From UBA12068 sp038318455 (GTDB lineage: Bacteria; Patescibacteriota; Minisyncoccia; Moranbacterales; GWC2-37-73): DNA of 50,782 nt. Positions 33,137 to 41,474 of the stretch are shown here, in pieces (positions within the stretch are counted from its first letter, which is position 1; every line of letters starts with the position of its first letter). The notes below the pieces were generated by a model that saw only the letters and a list, made by a program, of their open reading frames with translations, was not told the origin of the DNA and did not search any database. The stretch is taken from the NCBI GenBank assembly GCA_038318455.1, contig JBBQCF010000002.1, positions 1 to 50,782 on the forward strand. Direction: 5' to 3'. The position numbers were made by a program, and so were the translations under genes.

Positions 33137-34243
33137 ATGCAAACAAAATTAGGAGACAGAACACTTTTGACAACGGTATCAATACTGCTTATTTTTGGCC
33201 TTATTATGATTGCGAGTGCTGGAGTTATTTATTCTCAAACAAGGTTTGGAGATGATTATTATTTTTTCAAACATCAACTCCTGTATGGAGTTTTACCAGG
33301 ATCAGTAGTGCTTTATTTTTTGTCTAAAATCGACTATCATTTTTGGAAAAAAGTTGCAGTTCCAATCTTTTTTGTGGCAGTTATTTTCTTGCTTCTGGTT
33401 TTTGTCCCAGGTGTGGGATCGAATATTTATGGTGCAAGTCGTTGGATTAAGCTTGGTATATTTTCTTTTCAACCTTCTGAAATGGCAAAATTGGCAATAA
33501 TAATATATCTAGCTGCCTGGCTTGATGGTCGAGGAGAAAAACGTATCGGAGATTTTTTTGAAGGTTTGTTGCCATTTATTGGCATTATTGGTTTGGTTGG
33601 ATTTTTAATTATGAAGCAACCAGACACTGGAACTTTTGGCGTTATTGCTTTGACTTCTTTTGCAATCTTTTTTATTTCAGGCGCTCGTTTGAATCATCTT
33701 TTTTCAATTACCATGCTTGGAGTATTTGGACTTTGGATTCTTGTTAAAATTGAGCCGTATCGTTTCAATAGAATTCTGACCTTTCTTGATCCTTCTACTG
33801 ATCCAAGTGGGATAGGATATCAGATCAATCAAGCCTTATTGGCTGTTGGTAGTGGGGGATTTTTTGGAGTTGGACTTGGTCATTCTCGTCAAAAATTCAA
33901 TTATTTGCCTGAACCTGTAGGAGATTCCATTTTTGCAATCATCGGTGAAGAGCTTGGAATGCTTGGCGCTGTGGTGCTGTTGGTTTTGTTTGTTATTCTG
34001 GCCATTAGAGGTATTAAAATAGCTAAGAATGCACCAGATGTGTTTGGAAAATTATTGGCAACTGGCATTACAATGTGGATAACATTTCAAGCCTTTATTA
34101 ATATTTGCGCCAATATAGCACTGGTTCCATTAACTGGAATTCCACTTCCTTTTATAAGTTATGGTGGAACATCTTTGGCATTTTTGATGGCGGCTGTTGG
34201 TATCTTATTAAATATCTCAAAACAGGCGAATTTGGATAATTAA
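33137..34243 (+). CDS. ftsW: SEDS-family peptidoglycan glycosyltransferase (FtsW/RodA)
   Basis: This SEDS polymerase has about ten membrane segments and polymerises lipid II. The start ATG 33137 is preferred to TTG 33116. Typical motifs are GVGSNIYGASRWIKLGIFSFQPSEMAKLAII (shown in part by GASRWI and FQPSE), MKQPDTGT, QALLAVGSGGFFGVGLG, FAIIGEELGMLGA and the C-terminal PLTGIPLPFISYGGTS. The length of 368 residues is normal. FtsW is favoured over RodA because murG and murC follow, as in dcw clusters, but the distinction is uncertain since this is the only SEDS protein seen and the mre cluster lacks one. Confidence 0.9.
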   Translation: MQTKLGDRTLLTTVSILLIFGLIMIASAGVIYSQTRFGDDYYFFKHQLLYGVLPGSVVLYFLSKIDYHFWKKVAVPIFFVAVIFLLLVFVPGVGSNIYGASRWIKLGIFSFQPSEMAKLAIIIYLAAWLDGRGEKRIGDFFEGLLPFIGIIGLVGFLIMKQPDTGTFGVIALTSFAIFFISGARLNHLFSITMLGVFGLWILVKIEPYRFNRILTFLDPSTDPSGIGYQINQALLAVGSGGFFGVGLGHSRQKFNYLPEPVGDSIFAIIGEELGMLGAVVLLVLFVILAIRGIKIAKNAPDVFGKLLATGITMWITFQAFINICANIALVPLTGIPLPFISYGGTSLAFLMAAVGILLNISKQANLDN

Positions 34244-34320
34244 TAAATTATTTACTGGATTTTATTGGCTTTTCTTGCTATTATATTAATGAAATTTCAA
34301 ATTTTAAATTATTTTTTATT

Positions 34321-35430
34321 ATGCGTATTATTTTAACAGGTGGAGGAACTGGCGGACACTTAACACCCCTTGTTGCAGTGGCTGATAAGATCAAAGCAAA
34401 ACTTGGACCAGAGGCTGAAATTCTTTATGTTGGATCTGGGGCGGAAATGGAAAAGAAAATAATGACTGAAAATGGTATTCCATTTAAATTTGTGATTAGT
34501 GGAAAAATGCGAAGATATTTTTCTTTTCAAAATTTTGTCGATATTTTTAAAATCCCAATTGGTTTTGTGCAATCGCTCTGGATGCTTTTGCGTTTTATGC
34601 CGGATGTGATTTTTTCCAAAGGTGGATATGTGGCTGTACCAATTGTTTTGGCTGGCTGGATTTATCGTATTCCAATTATGATTCATGAATCAGATAGTGC
34701 GCCAGGTTTGGCAAATCAATTTTTAGCGAAATTTGCCGATAGAATAGCTGTAGCCTATCCATCAGCTGAACAATATTTTCCAAAAGAAAAAACTGCCCTA
34801 GTTGGAAACCCAATACGTTTTCAAGTTACTGATGGTGATGCGATAATGCTTAGACAAGAACTTAATTTTACGCAGTCGAGAAAAACTTTGCTAGTGCTTG
34901 GTGGATCGCAAGGATCAAAAATTATTAACGAAGCTATTATTAGGGTTTTGCCCCAGTTGTTGCAACATTTTCAAATTATTCATCAAACAGGACAAGATCT
35001 TTTTGAATCAGCCATAGCTGAAGCCGCTATTATGGGTGTTAAAAATGGTCATGGTGGATATTATGCCGCACCATTTTTAAACGCCAATAAACTTCGCGAT
35101 GCTTTTGCCTTGAGTGATTTGGTTATTAGTAGAGCAGGTGCAACATTCATCACTGAAATAGCTGCCAACGGAAAACCTGTTATCTTGATTCCAATTTCTG
35201 AAAGTGCAAATGACCATCAGCGCATGAATGCCTATGCTCTTGCGCAAATTGGAGCAGCTATTGTGCTAGAAGAATCAAATTTGGGCGAGCATATTTTGCT
35301 TGAAAAAATAAATCATATTTTGACTAATGATGAATTGTGTCAAAGTATGACTGAAAAAATTAAAACATTTTATCATCCTACTGCTGCTGAAGTTGTTGCA
35401 AATAGTATTATAGAAATTGGACGGTTGTAA
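34321..35430 (+). CDS. murG: UDP-GlcNAc:lipid I N-acetylglucosaminyltransferase MurG
   Basis: MurG makes lipid II on the inner face of the membrane. The N-terminal motif is ILTGGGTGGHLTPLVAVAD, followed by the membrane-associating hydrophobic patch, GGYVAVPIVLAG and IHESDSAPGLANQFL. The C-terminal UDP-GlcNAc site includes LVLGGSQGSKIINEAI, DLVISRAGATFITEIAANGKP and PISESANDHQRMNA. The 369 residues are normal. The next gene, murC, begins 21 bp after its stop. Confidence 0.96.
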   Translation: MRIILTGGGTGGHLTPLVAVADKIKAKLGPEAEILYVGSGAEMEKKIMTENGIPFKFVISGKMRRYFSFQNFVDIFKIPIGFVQSLWMLLRFMPDVIFSKGGYVAVPIVLAGWIYRIPIMIHESDSAPGLANQFLAKFADRIAVAYPSAEQYFPKEKTALVGNPIRFQVTDGDAIMLRQELNFTQSRKTLLVLGGSQGSKIINEAIIRVLPQLLQHFQIIHQTGQDLFESAIAEAAIMGVKNGHGGYYAAPFLNANKLRDAFALSDLVISRAGATFITEIAANGKPVILIPISESANDHQRMNAYALAQIGAAIVLEESNLGEHILLEKINHILTNDELCQSMTEKIKTFYHPTAAEVVANSIIEIGRL

Positions 35431-35451
35431 TTGTTAAATGGTTTGCATATT

Positions 35452-36831
35452 ATGAAAATTCAAGATATTAAGAAGGCATATTTTATTGGAATTAAAGGCG
35501 CTGGCATGACTGCAGTTGCTCAAATCATGCAAAGCAGAGGAATTGAAGTTTCTGGCTCTGATACTAGTGAAATTTTTTATACTGATCAGATATTGAAAAG
35601 ACTCGGCATTTCTTTTTATGAAAATTTTGCGATTGAAAATATCCCAAATGATATTGATGTTGTTGTTCATTCAACTGCATATACGCAGGAAAATAATGTT
35701 GAAATGGCGGAGGCTAAGAAAAAAGGATTTTTACTTTTGAGTTATCCTGAAATTCTGGGCGTCTTGTTTGATGAAAAGCTTGGAGTTGCTGTTTGCGGAA
35801 CACATGGAAAAACCACAACATCTGCCATGCTTGCGCAGGCTTTTGATGCTGCAGATCTTAAGCCAAGTGCCATTGTTGGTAGTAATGTGATTTCATGGCA
35901 GGGAAGTGCACTTTCAGGAAAAGGTGAATATTTCGTGGCTGAAGCGGATGAATATCAAAATAAATTACGTTTTTATCAGCCCTGGTCGACAATTCTTACA
36001 AGTGTTGATTGGGATCATCCAGATTTTTTCCCTGATATTGCTTCATATAAAGAAGTTTTTAAGAATTTTGTGGCTAAAATTCCCAAAATTGGTTTTTTGG
36101 TCGCATGGGGAGACAGTAGTGATGTTTTGGAAGTTATCAAAAGTGCAAATTGCAATGTTGTTACCTATGGTTTTACCAAAGATTGTGATTATAAGATTAT
36201 TAATCATAATTTGCAAAATGAAAATACTATGCAATCTTTTGAAGTTGAATATGCTGGCAAAAATCTAGGCGTTTTCCAAACTCCACTTGTTGGTAAACAT
36301 AATGTGCTTAATGCAACTTCTATTATCGCTCTTAGTCATCAGATGAATTTAAATTTGGATGCAATAAGAGAATCACTAAGTTTATTTAAAGGTACAACGC
36401 GACGCTTTGAATATATTGGAAAATTCCAGCAAGCTACCTTGATTGATGATTACGCTCATCATCCCGATGAAATCAAGGCAACACTTTCTGGCGCGAGGCA
36501 ATATTTTGGAGATAAGAAGATTTGGACAGTTTTTCACCCACATACTTTTTCCAGAACAAAGGCCTTGTTGCAAGATTTCGCGCAAAGTTTTGATGATGCT
36601 GATCACGTGGTGGTTATTGAAACATATGGCAGTGCGCGCGAACTTGGTGGTGAAGCTACTTCTGATAAACTAGCAAATCTTATCAATAAATATCATCACA
36701 ATAAAGCTGAATACATTGCGACAATTGACGAAGCGGTGGAATATTTCAAAGAGAAATCTGGACAATATGATGTATTGATAACAATGGGTGCTGGCGATGT
36801 TTGGAAAGTTGCACAAGAGCTTAAAGAATAA
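35452..36831 (+). CDS. murC: UDP-N-acetylmuramate:L-alanine ligase MurC
   Basis: MurC adds L-Ala to UDP-MurNAc, the first peptide step. The start ATG 35452 is preferred to TTG 35431. The N-terminal Rossmann-like motif is FIGIKGAGMTAVAQIMQSRG, with the characteristic VSGSD. The P-loop is CGTHGKTTTSAM (K120). YFVAEADEYQ, TSVDWDHPDFF, the C-terminal IDDYAHHPDEIKATL and VFHPHTFSRTK also fit. At 459 residues it is full length. It is the last gene of the ftsW-murG-murC run. Confidence 0.96.
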   Translation: MKIQDIKKAYFIGIKGAGMTAVAQIMQSRGIEVSGSDTSEIFYTDQILKRLGISFYENFAIENIPNDIDVVVHSTAYTQENNVEMAEAKKKGFLLLSYPEILGVLFDEKLGVAVCGTHGKTTTSAMLAQAFDAADLKPSAIVGSNVISWQGSALSGKGEYFVAEADEYQNKLRFYQPWSTILTSVDWDHPDFFPDIASYKEVFKNFVAKIPKIGFLVAWGDSSDVLEVIKSANCNVVTYGFTKDCDYKIINHNLQNENTMQSFEVEYAGKNLGVFQTPLVGKHNVLNATSIIALSHQMNLNLDAIRESLSLFKGTTRRFEYIGKFQQATLIDDYAHHPDEIKATLSGARQYFGDKKIWTVFHPHTFSRTKALLQDFAQSFDDADHVVVIETYGSARELGGEATSDKLANLINKYHHNKAEYIATIDEAVEYFKEKSGQYDVLITMGAGDVWKVAQELKE

Positions 36832-36880
36832 TTGCTTTTATGCATTAAAATTGTTAAAATGAAGGTAGCAGGTAAGATGT

Positions 36881-36889
36881 TGGTATAAT
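36881..36889 (+). promoter_or_regulatory. Extended -10 promoter before rnhA
   Basis: TGGTATAAT lies 15 bp before the rnhA start codon, the same extended -10 as before rnpB. Confidence 0.45.
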
Positions 36890-36904
36890 ATTTTTCAGAA
36901 AATT

Positions 36905-37336
36905 ATGAGTGAAAAAATAGTGATGTATACGGATGGTGGGTCACGTGGCAATCCTGGGCCAGCTGCAGTTGGTATATATATAGAAACATTGGCGAAGAAA
37001 TATGGCGAATGTATTGGAAATAGAACCAACAATGACGCTGAATACGAAGCTCTCATTTTGGGACTACAAAAAATAAAACTTGTGCTCGGCAAAGATAAGG
37101 CCAAAAAAGTGGAAGTTTCCTGCTTGCTTGATAGCGAACTGGTTGTCAAACAGCTCAATCATGAATATAGATTGAAAGAAGAAAGAATTCAAAAATATTT
37201 CATTGAAATTTGGAATTTGATGTTTGATTTTGCAGAAGTTACTTTTGCTCACATTCCGCGTGAAAAAAATAAAATTGCTGATGCAATGGTGAATGAAGCG
37301 CTGGATGGTCAGTTGAAACAAGATTGTTTAATTTAG
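36905..37336 (+). CDS. Ribonuclease H family protein
   Basis: This RNase HI-type nuclease degrades RNA in RNA-DNA hybrids. The four acidic catalytic positions are visible: D10 (MYTDGGSRGNPGPA), E46 (TNNDAEYEAL), D76 (LLDSELVVKQL) and D126 (NKIADAMVNEAL). At 143 residues without an extra N-terminal hybrid-binding domain it resembles the RnhA/YpdQ-like bacterial and archaeal short forms. It has its own extended -10 and is followed by a palindromic repeat. Confidence 0.9.
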   Translation: MSEKIVMYTDGGSRGNPGPAAVGIYIETLAKKYGECIGNRTNNDAEYEALILGLQKIKLVLGKDKAKKVEVSCLLDSELVVKQLNHEYRLKEERIQKYFIEIWNLMFDFAEVTFAHIPREKNKIADAMVNEALDGQLKQDCLI

Positions 37337-37350
37337 GCATTTATATCATT

Positions 37351-37452
37351 GTCATTCCCGTGAAAACGGGAATCCAGGATTTATTTCTACTAATGAGCTA
37401 AAATCTGGGTTCCCAATCCCTCCCAAGGCGGGCATGACGAGTTGGGAATGAC
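37351..37452 (+). repeat. dRS3-like palindromic intergenic repeat
   Basis: The first part reads ATTCCC-GTGAAAAC-GGGAAT, which matches the ATTCCC-N8-GGGAAT pattern known from Neisseria dRS3 repeats and widely dispersed in other bacteria. Outer arms GTCATTCCC (37351-37359) and GGGAATGAC (37444-37452) are perfectly complementary. It is related to the repeat inside folC. Confidence 0.75.
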
Positions 37453-37521
37453 AAAAGCAAAATTTTTATATATTGGAATTTGTTTGTAATTTGGTATTTA
37501 TAATTTGTGATTTTTACATTT

Positions 37522-38835
37522 ATGGCAAAAACAAAAAAATGGTTAATGTGGATTGTAATAGTTGTTGCAATAATCGGCAGTGTGTTTTTTTATTTTAAAA
37601 GTAAAAAGCCCGTAACAACTTACACCACTGCTGATGTCAGCAAGGGAACTTTAGCGCAAACTGTCAGCGTGACTGGAGATTTGGTGGCAAAAGATGAAAT
37701 CACACTTAATTTTGAAATTGGTGGAAGAGTTAGTAAGGTTTTTGTAAAACCAAGTGATAAAGTTGCGGCTGGTGACAAGATCGCAATCTTGACTGATAGT
37801 ATTTTGCAAAAACAGGCAGAACAAGCCAAGGCAAATCTGGATCAATCAATTGCTAATGCTGGTTCTAGCAGTGACACATTGCGTGAAGTCAAAGTCGCAT
37901 TGGATAATGCTGAAAACACACTTGATGATACTGAAAATCTTAATGATCAAAATATTTCTGCAGCCAAAAAAGCGGTTGACAATGCCAATAATTATTATGA
38001 CGATACCAAGGCTTATTATGATTCGTTGACTGTCGATGGAAAATTAGCAGCTAAACCATCCTTAACGATGGCGGAAAATAGTTTGAATTCAGCTAAGGAG
38101 GCTCTTAAGACAATCAATCAGCAAGCTGATCTTAGTAAAACTAATGCTGAAAACAATATTAGTAGTGCCAAGGCTAAAGTAAAAACAGTTGAATCTAATT
38201 ATGCAAAAAGTTCTCGCAATGCAATAGTGGCAGGAGCGCGAGCTGCTTATGATATGGCTAATTTGAATTTAGCTAAAGCTGTGTTGGTCTCACCAGTTAA
38301 TGGAACAATCACTGAAGTGAACAATAAGGCAGGTGAAATTCTCGGAACTGGAGTTATTAAAGAAGCATTTTCACGTGTGATGAGCTTGGATATGATTATT
38401 GAATCAAAAGTTCCTGAATCTGATATCGTGAAAGTGAAGCTTGGTCAACATGCTAATATTAGCTTTGATGCTTTGAGTCCGGATGATATTTTTGATGGAG
38501 AAATAATTGAAATTGATCCAGCTTCAACGAATATTCAGGACGTTGTTTATTATAATATCAAACTTAAATTGAACACTCTTGATGTTCGCATTAAGCCAGG
38601 TATGAGTTCTAGTATTGATATTAAAACTGCAGAAAAAAATGATGTGTTTAGCATTCCAGCGCGAGCAATTAAGACTGAAGAAAATAAGAAATTCGTGGAT
38701 GTCTTGGATTCGGTAACTAATACGACCAAGAAAGTTTATATCACAACAGGGTTAGATGGAGATGATGGAATGGTGGAAGTTTTGTCGGGACTTACTGGCA
38801 GCGAAAAAGTGGTAACATTTATGGCAACCAAATAA
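37522..38835 (+). CDS. HlyD/MacA-type efflux adaptor (YknX-like)
   Basis: This is the periplasmic or extracellular adaptor of an ABC exporter. An N-terminal membrane helix (about residues 6-25) is followed by the first half of a lipoyl-like domain (GTLAQTVSVTGDLVAKDEI), a long coiled-coil hairpin (about 95-250, Ala/Lys/Asn-rich), the second half (LVSPVNGTITEVNNKAGEI) and beta-barrel domains to 437. The start ATG 37522 is preferred to GTG 37507. It is followed, across a small inserted minus-strand gene, by an ATPase and two MacB-like permeases. In a single-membrane cell the YknXYZ system of Bacillus is a closer model than MacA with TolC. Confidence 0.9.
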   Translation: MAKTKKWLMWIVIVVAIIGSVFFYFKSKKPVTTYTTADVSKGTLAQTVSVTGDLVAKDEITLNFEIGGRVSKVFVKPSDKVAAGDKIAILTDSILQKQAEQAKANLDQSIANAGSSSDTLREVKVALDNAENTLDDTENLNDQNISAAKKAVDNANNYYDDTKAYYDSLTVDGKLAAKPSLTMAENSLNSAKEALKTINQQADLSKTNAENNISSAKAKVKTVESNYAKSSRNAIVAGARAAYDMANLNLAKAVLVSPVNGTITEVNNKAGEILGTGVIKEAFSRVMSLDMIIESKVPESDIVKVKLGQHANISFDALSPDDIFDGEIIEIDPASTNIQDVVYYNIKLKLNTLDVRIKPGMSSSIDIKTAEKNDVFSIPARAIKTEENKKFVDVLDSVTNTTKKVYITTGLDGDDGMVEVLSGLTGSEKVVTFMATK

Positions 38836-38867
38836 AAAACCTCTAGCATTGCTAACGCTAAAGGTTT
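38834..38867. terminator. Bidirectional terminator-like hairpin
   Basis: AAACCTcTAGC pairs with GCTAaaGGTTT, lying between the convergent adaptor gene and the minus-strand 81-aa gene. Confidence 0.6.
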
Positions 38868-38885
38868 ATTGTGGAATTTTTAAAA

Positions 38886-39131
38886 TCAAAGTACTGGCAA
38901 TGTGCCAATAAATTGGTTATTAAATTTTTCCATATCAATTTCTGGTTTGAATTTTTCTGCTCGTATCGCTATTGCAACGATAAATCTTGAAAATGTCATT
39001 TCTCCCGCATTTAGGGATCTAAGTTCAAAATTCAAACACACCATGAAGTCTCTGAATTGTTGTACTTCTGAAAATTCTTTTAAGAGATAACCAAGATTTC
39101 CTTGGGTTAAGCAATAAATGTCCTTTTTCAT
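38886..39131 (-). CDS. Hypothetical protein, 81 aa
   Basis: The start is supported by a Shine-Dalgarno (AAAGGAG, 6-7 bp spacing) and a consensus promoter about 68 bp upstream. The product has 81 residues, no membrane segment and a mixed composition (MKKDIYCLTQGNLGYLLKEF...), ending in TGA. No family is recognised. It is inserted on the opposite strand between the exporter adaptor and ATPase genes, and its -35 overlaps the ATPase start codon, so the two transcripts interfere. It shares the strong-promoter, leader and Shine-Dalgarno style with the orphan genes at 10784 and 13808. Confidence 0.7.
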   Translation of the reverse strand: MKKDIYCLTQGNLGYLLKEFSEVQQFRDFMVCLNFELRSLNAGEMTFSRFIVAIAIRAEKFKPEIDMEKFNNQFIGTLPVL

Positions 39132-39198
39132 GTTGTTTCTCCTTTTGGCTTCTTTGAGCCATTGTGATAGGTGCCACCGATAAGAACACTAACTTCTA

Positions 39199-39227
39199 AT
39201 TATACTCTAAAATAACCAAAATGTCAA
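39199..39227 (-). promoter_or_regulatory. Promoter of the 81-aa gene, overlapping the ATPase start
   Basis: On the minus strand TTGACA (39227-39222) and TATAAT (39204-39199) are 17 bp apart. The -35 lies over the first codons of the plus-strand ATPase gene (ATG 39221). Confidence 0.8.
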
Positions 39228-39952
39228 CACGACTAATCGAAGTTAAAAATCTTGAAAAAACTTATGAAAACGAAGGTGTTAAAACACCTGTTCTTCATAG
39301 TTTGAATTTTACAATGGAAAAAGGTGAGTTTGTTTCAATCATGGGGCCGTCGGGATCTGGAAAATCAACTTTGATGCAGATTTTGGGCATGCTTGATCGT
39401 CCAACTGGAGGAGAATATATTTTTGAAGGAAAAAATATCAACGATTATTCAGATGATGAATTGGCCAAACTTCGCAATAAAAAAATTGGTTTTGTTTTTC
39501 AATCATTTAATTTGTTGCCAAGAACTTCGGTGTATGAAAACACTGAACTTCCGCTTTTGTATGATGAAGATCATTTGGAAATTGGAAATAAAGAGAAAAT
39601 CAACAAAGCCTTGGCGGCAGTTGGCATGGAGCATCGCACGAATTATCTCTCCAATCAACTTTCTGGTGGAGAAAAACAACGCGTGGCAATTGCTAGAGCG
39701 TTGGTGAACGACCCAGGTGTTATTTTCGCTGATGAGCCTACTGGAAATCTTGATTCAAAATCAGGACTTGCTGTGATGAAAATTTTGCAAAGACTTAATG
39801 ATGAAGGACATACTGTTATTTTGGTGACACATGAAACTTATACTGCTCAACATGCCAAAAGAATTTTGCAGGTTAAAGATGGGAATATTGTTTCTGATGA
39901 ATTGGTTGCAAATAGGTTGATTGCAAAGGGTGAGGGGGAATTACTAAAGTAA
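39221..39952 (+). CDS. ABC transporter ATPase, MacB/LolD type
   Basis: This cytoplasmic ATPase of 243 residues powers the exporter. Walker A is MGPSGSGKST (about residues 41-50), the Q-loop lies in GFVFQSFNLLP, the signature is LSGGEKQRVAIARAL, Walker B VIFADEPTGNLD and the H-loop VTHE. These are typical of the MacB/LolD/YknY subfamily. It is followed by two permeases. In this organism a fused MacB is replaced by separate ATPase and permease genes. Confidence 0.95.
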   Translation: MSTRLIEVKNLEKTYENEGVKTPVLHSLNFTMEKGEFVSIMGPSGSGKSTLMQILGMLDRPTGGEYIFEGKNINDYSDDELAKLRNKKIGFVFQSFNLLPRTSVYENTELPLLYDEDHLEIGNKEKINKALAAVGMEHRTNYLSNQLSGGEKQRVAIARALVNDPGVIFADEPTGNLDSKSGLAVMKILQRLNDEGHTVILVTHETYTAQHAKRILQVKDGNIVSDELVANRLIAKGEGELLK

Positions 39953-40084
39953 AAATAACAAATTTAAAATTGCAAATTACAAATAAATTACAAATACTAA
40001 AATTTAAAATTTCAAAAAATTTGATATTTGATTGTTGTGATTTGTTTATTGTTTGGTGCTTGTCGTTTGTATTTTGTAATTTAT
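39953..40084 (+). repeat. AT-rich inverted repeat (family B)
   Basis: The left half is built of AAATTACAAAT-like units and the right half of the complementary GATTTGTTTATTGTTTGG and GTTTGTATTTTGTAATTT. It fills the ATPase-permease gap and shares TTGTTTGGTGCTTG with the insertion in rnpB. Confidence 0.6.
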
Positions 40085-40088
40085 ATTT

Positions 40089-41327
40089 ATGAAATTAAGT
40101 GCTCCACTTAAAATTTCTTATAACAATATTATGGCGGCGAAGTTCCGTTCTTTTTTGACGGTGCTTGGAATTATTATTGGAATTGCTTCGGTGATTATTG
40201 TGATGGCAATCGGAGCTAGTGCGCAGCAACTAATTTTAGATCAAGTTTCTGGCATTGGATCGAATTTGGTGGGAGTTTTGCCTGGAGCATCCGATGAAAA
40301 AGGTCCGCCAGCTTCAGTTTTTGGTATTGTGACGACCACCCTAAAGATTAATGATTTGGATGCTATTTTGCAAAAGAAGAATGTTCCAAGCGCGGTTGCT
40401 GCTTGCGGATATGTCACTGGGGCGGGCACAATAAAATATCGGGAAAATTCAGTGCAAGGAAGTTATCAGGGCGTGTCCGCATCATTTCCGGATGTTGAAA
40501 AAGTCCAAGTAAAAACTGGAAGATTTTTTACTAATGAAGAGGATATGGGGCTTGCTAGAGTCGCAGTACTTGGTGCCAAGAGGGCGCAGGATCTTTTCAA
40601 TGGAAGTGATTCAATCGGAAAAGTTTTTACAATCAAGGATACAAATTTTACCGTGATTGGAGTACTTGATATCAGGGGTAGTGCACTTTCTTCTTCTGAT
40701 GACACGGTGTATGTGCCAGTTCAGACAGCACAAAAATTGATGCTCGGAATTGATTATTTGAATTTTGCACGCATTAAAGTTGATTCGGTCGATGACATGC
40801 CTCGAGCCGTTGCTGATATTAGAATGACTTTGCGAGTGCAGCATAAAATTAAAAATGCAACAGATGATGATTTTTCAGTGCGCGATACTGCGCAAGCATT
40901 AGCAATTATTACAAATATTACTAATATCCTCAAATATTTCTTGGTAGGCATTGCAGGAATTTCTTTGGTGGTTGGTGGCATTGGAATCATGAATATCATG
41001 CTTATTTCTGTGCAACAACGTATTCGTGAAGTTGGCCTTAGAAAAGCAGTTGGTGCGCGCAATCGGCACATCATTACGCAATTTTTGATGGAATCTGTTT
41101 TCTTAACATTGGTCGGCGGTGTGATTGGGATAATTATTGGAATTTCGATATCTTTTCTGGCTGCGGTGATTATAAATTATTTGGGATATACTTGGCAATT
41201 TATAATTTCCATAAGTTCAATTGTGGTGGCAACGACAGTGGCAGCAGCAATCGGAATTATTTTTGGACTGTATCCAGCCCGCAAAGCTTCGCGTATCTCA
41301 CCAATGGAGGCATTAAGATATGAATAA
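40089..41327 (+). CDS. ABC transporter permease, MacB/FtsX type (1)
   Basis: This 412-residue protein has the MacB-type layout: an N-terminal membrane helix (about 22-45) followed by the MacB_PCD extracytoplasmic domain (to about 280) and three C-terminal membrane helices (about 285-310, 335-365, 375-395). Family motifs are FRSFLTVLGIIIGIASVIIV, GGIGIMNIMLISVQQRIREVGLRKAVGA and the end ISPMEALRYE. It probably forms a heterodimer with the next permease. Such mechanotransmission exporters move substrates from the outer face rather than across the membrane. Confidence 0.93.
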   Translation: MKLSAPLKISYNNIMAAKFRSFLTVLGIIIGIASVIIVMAIGASAQQLILDQVSGIGSNLVGVLPGASDEKGPPASVFGIVTTTLKINDLDAILQKKNVPSAVAACGYVTGAGTIKYRENSVQGSYQGVSASFPDVEKVQVKTGRFFTNEEDMGLARVAVLGAKRAQDLFNGSDSIGKVFTIKDTNFTVIGVLDIRGSALSSSDDTVYVPVQTAQKLMLGIDYLNFARIKVDSVDDMPRAVADIRMTLRVQHKIKNATDDDFSVRDTAQALAIITNITNILKYFLVGIAGISLVVGGIGIMNIMLISVQQRIREVGLRKAVGARNRHIITQFLMESVFLTLVGGVIGIIIGISISFLAAVIINYLGYTWQFIISISSIVVATTVAAAIGIIFGLYPARKASRISPMEALRYE

Positions 41328-41330
41328 ATA

Positions 41331-41465
41331 TAAATAAATTACAAATGACAAATTGCAAATACCAAGCAAATTTCAAAAAACAAAAAAAACTTTTCAAATT
41401 GTTTGCATATTTGAATTTTGTAGATTGTAATTTGTTTGGAATTTATTTATTGTAATTTGTTTATT
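41331..41465 (+). repeat. AT-rich inverted repeat (family B)
   Basis: Left units AAATTACAAATGACAAATTG and AAGCAAATTTC face right units GAATTTTGTAGATTGTAATT and GTTTGGAATTTATTTATTG. It occupies the gap between the two permease genes. Confidence 0.6.
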
Positions 41466-41474
41466 TACTTTAAA

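Noticed and set aside
39953..41465. CRISPR-like array
   Set aside because: Units are inverted, irregular and AT-rich, with no constant spacer length and no cas genes.
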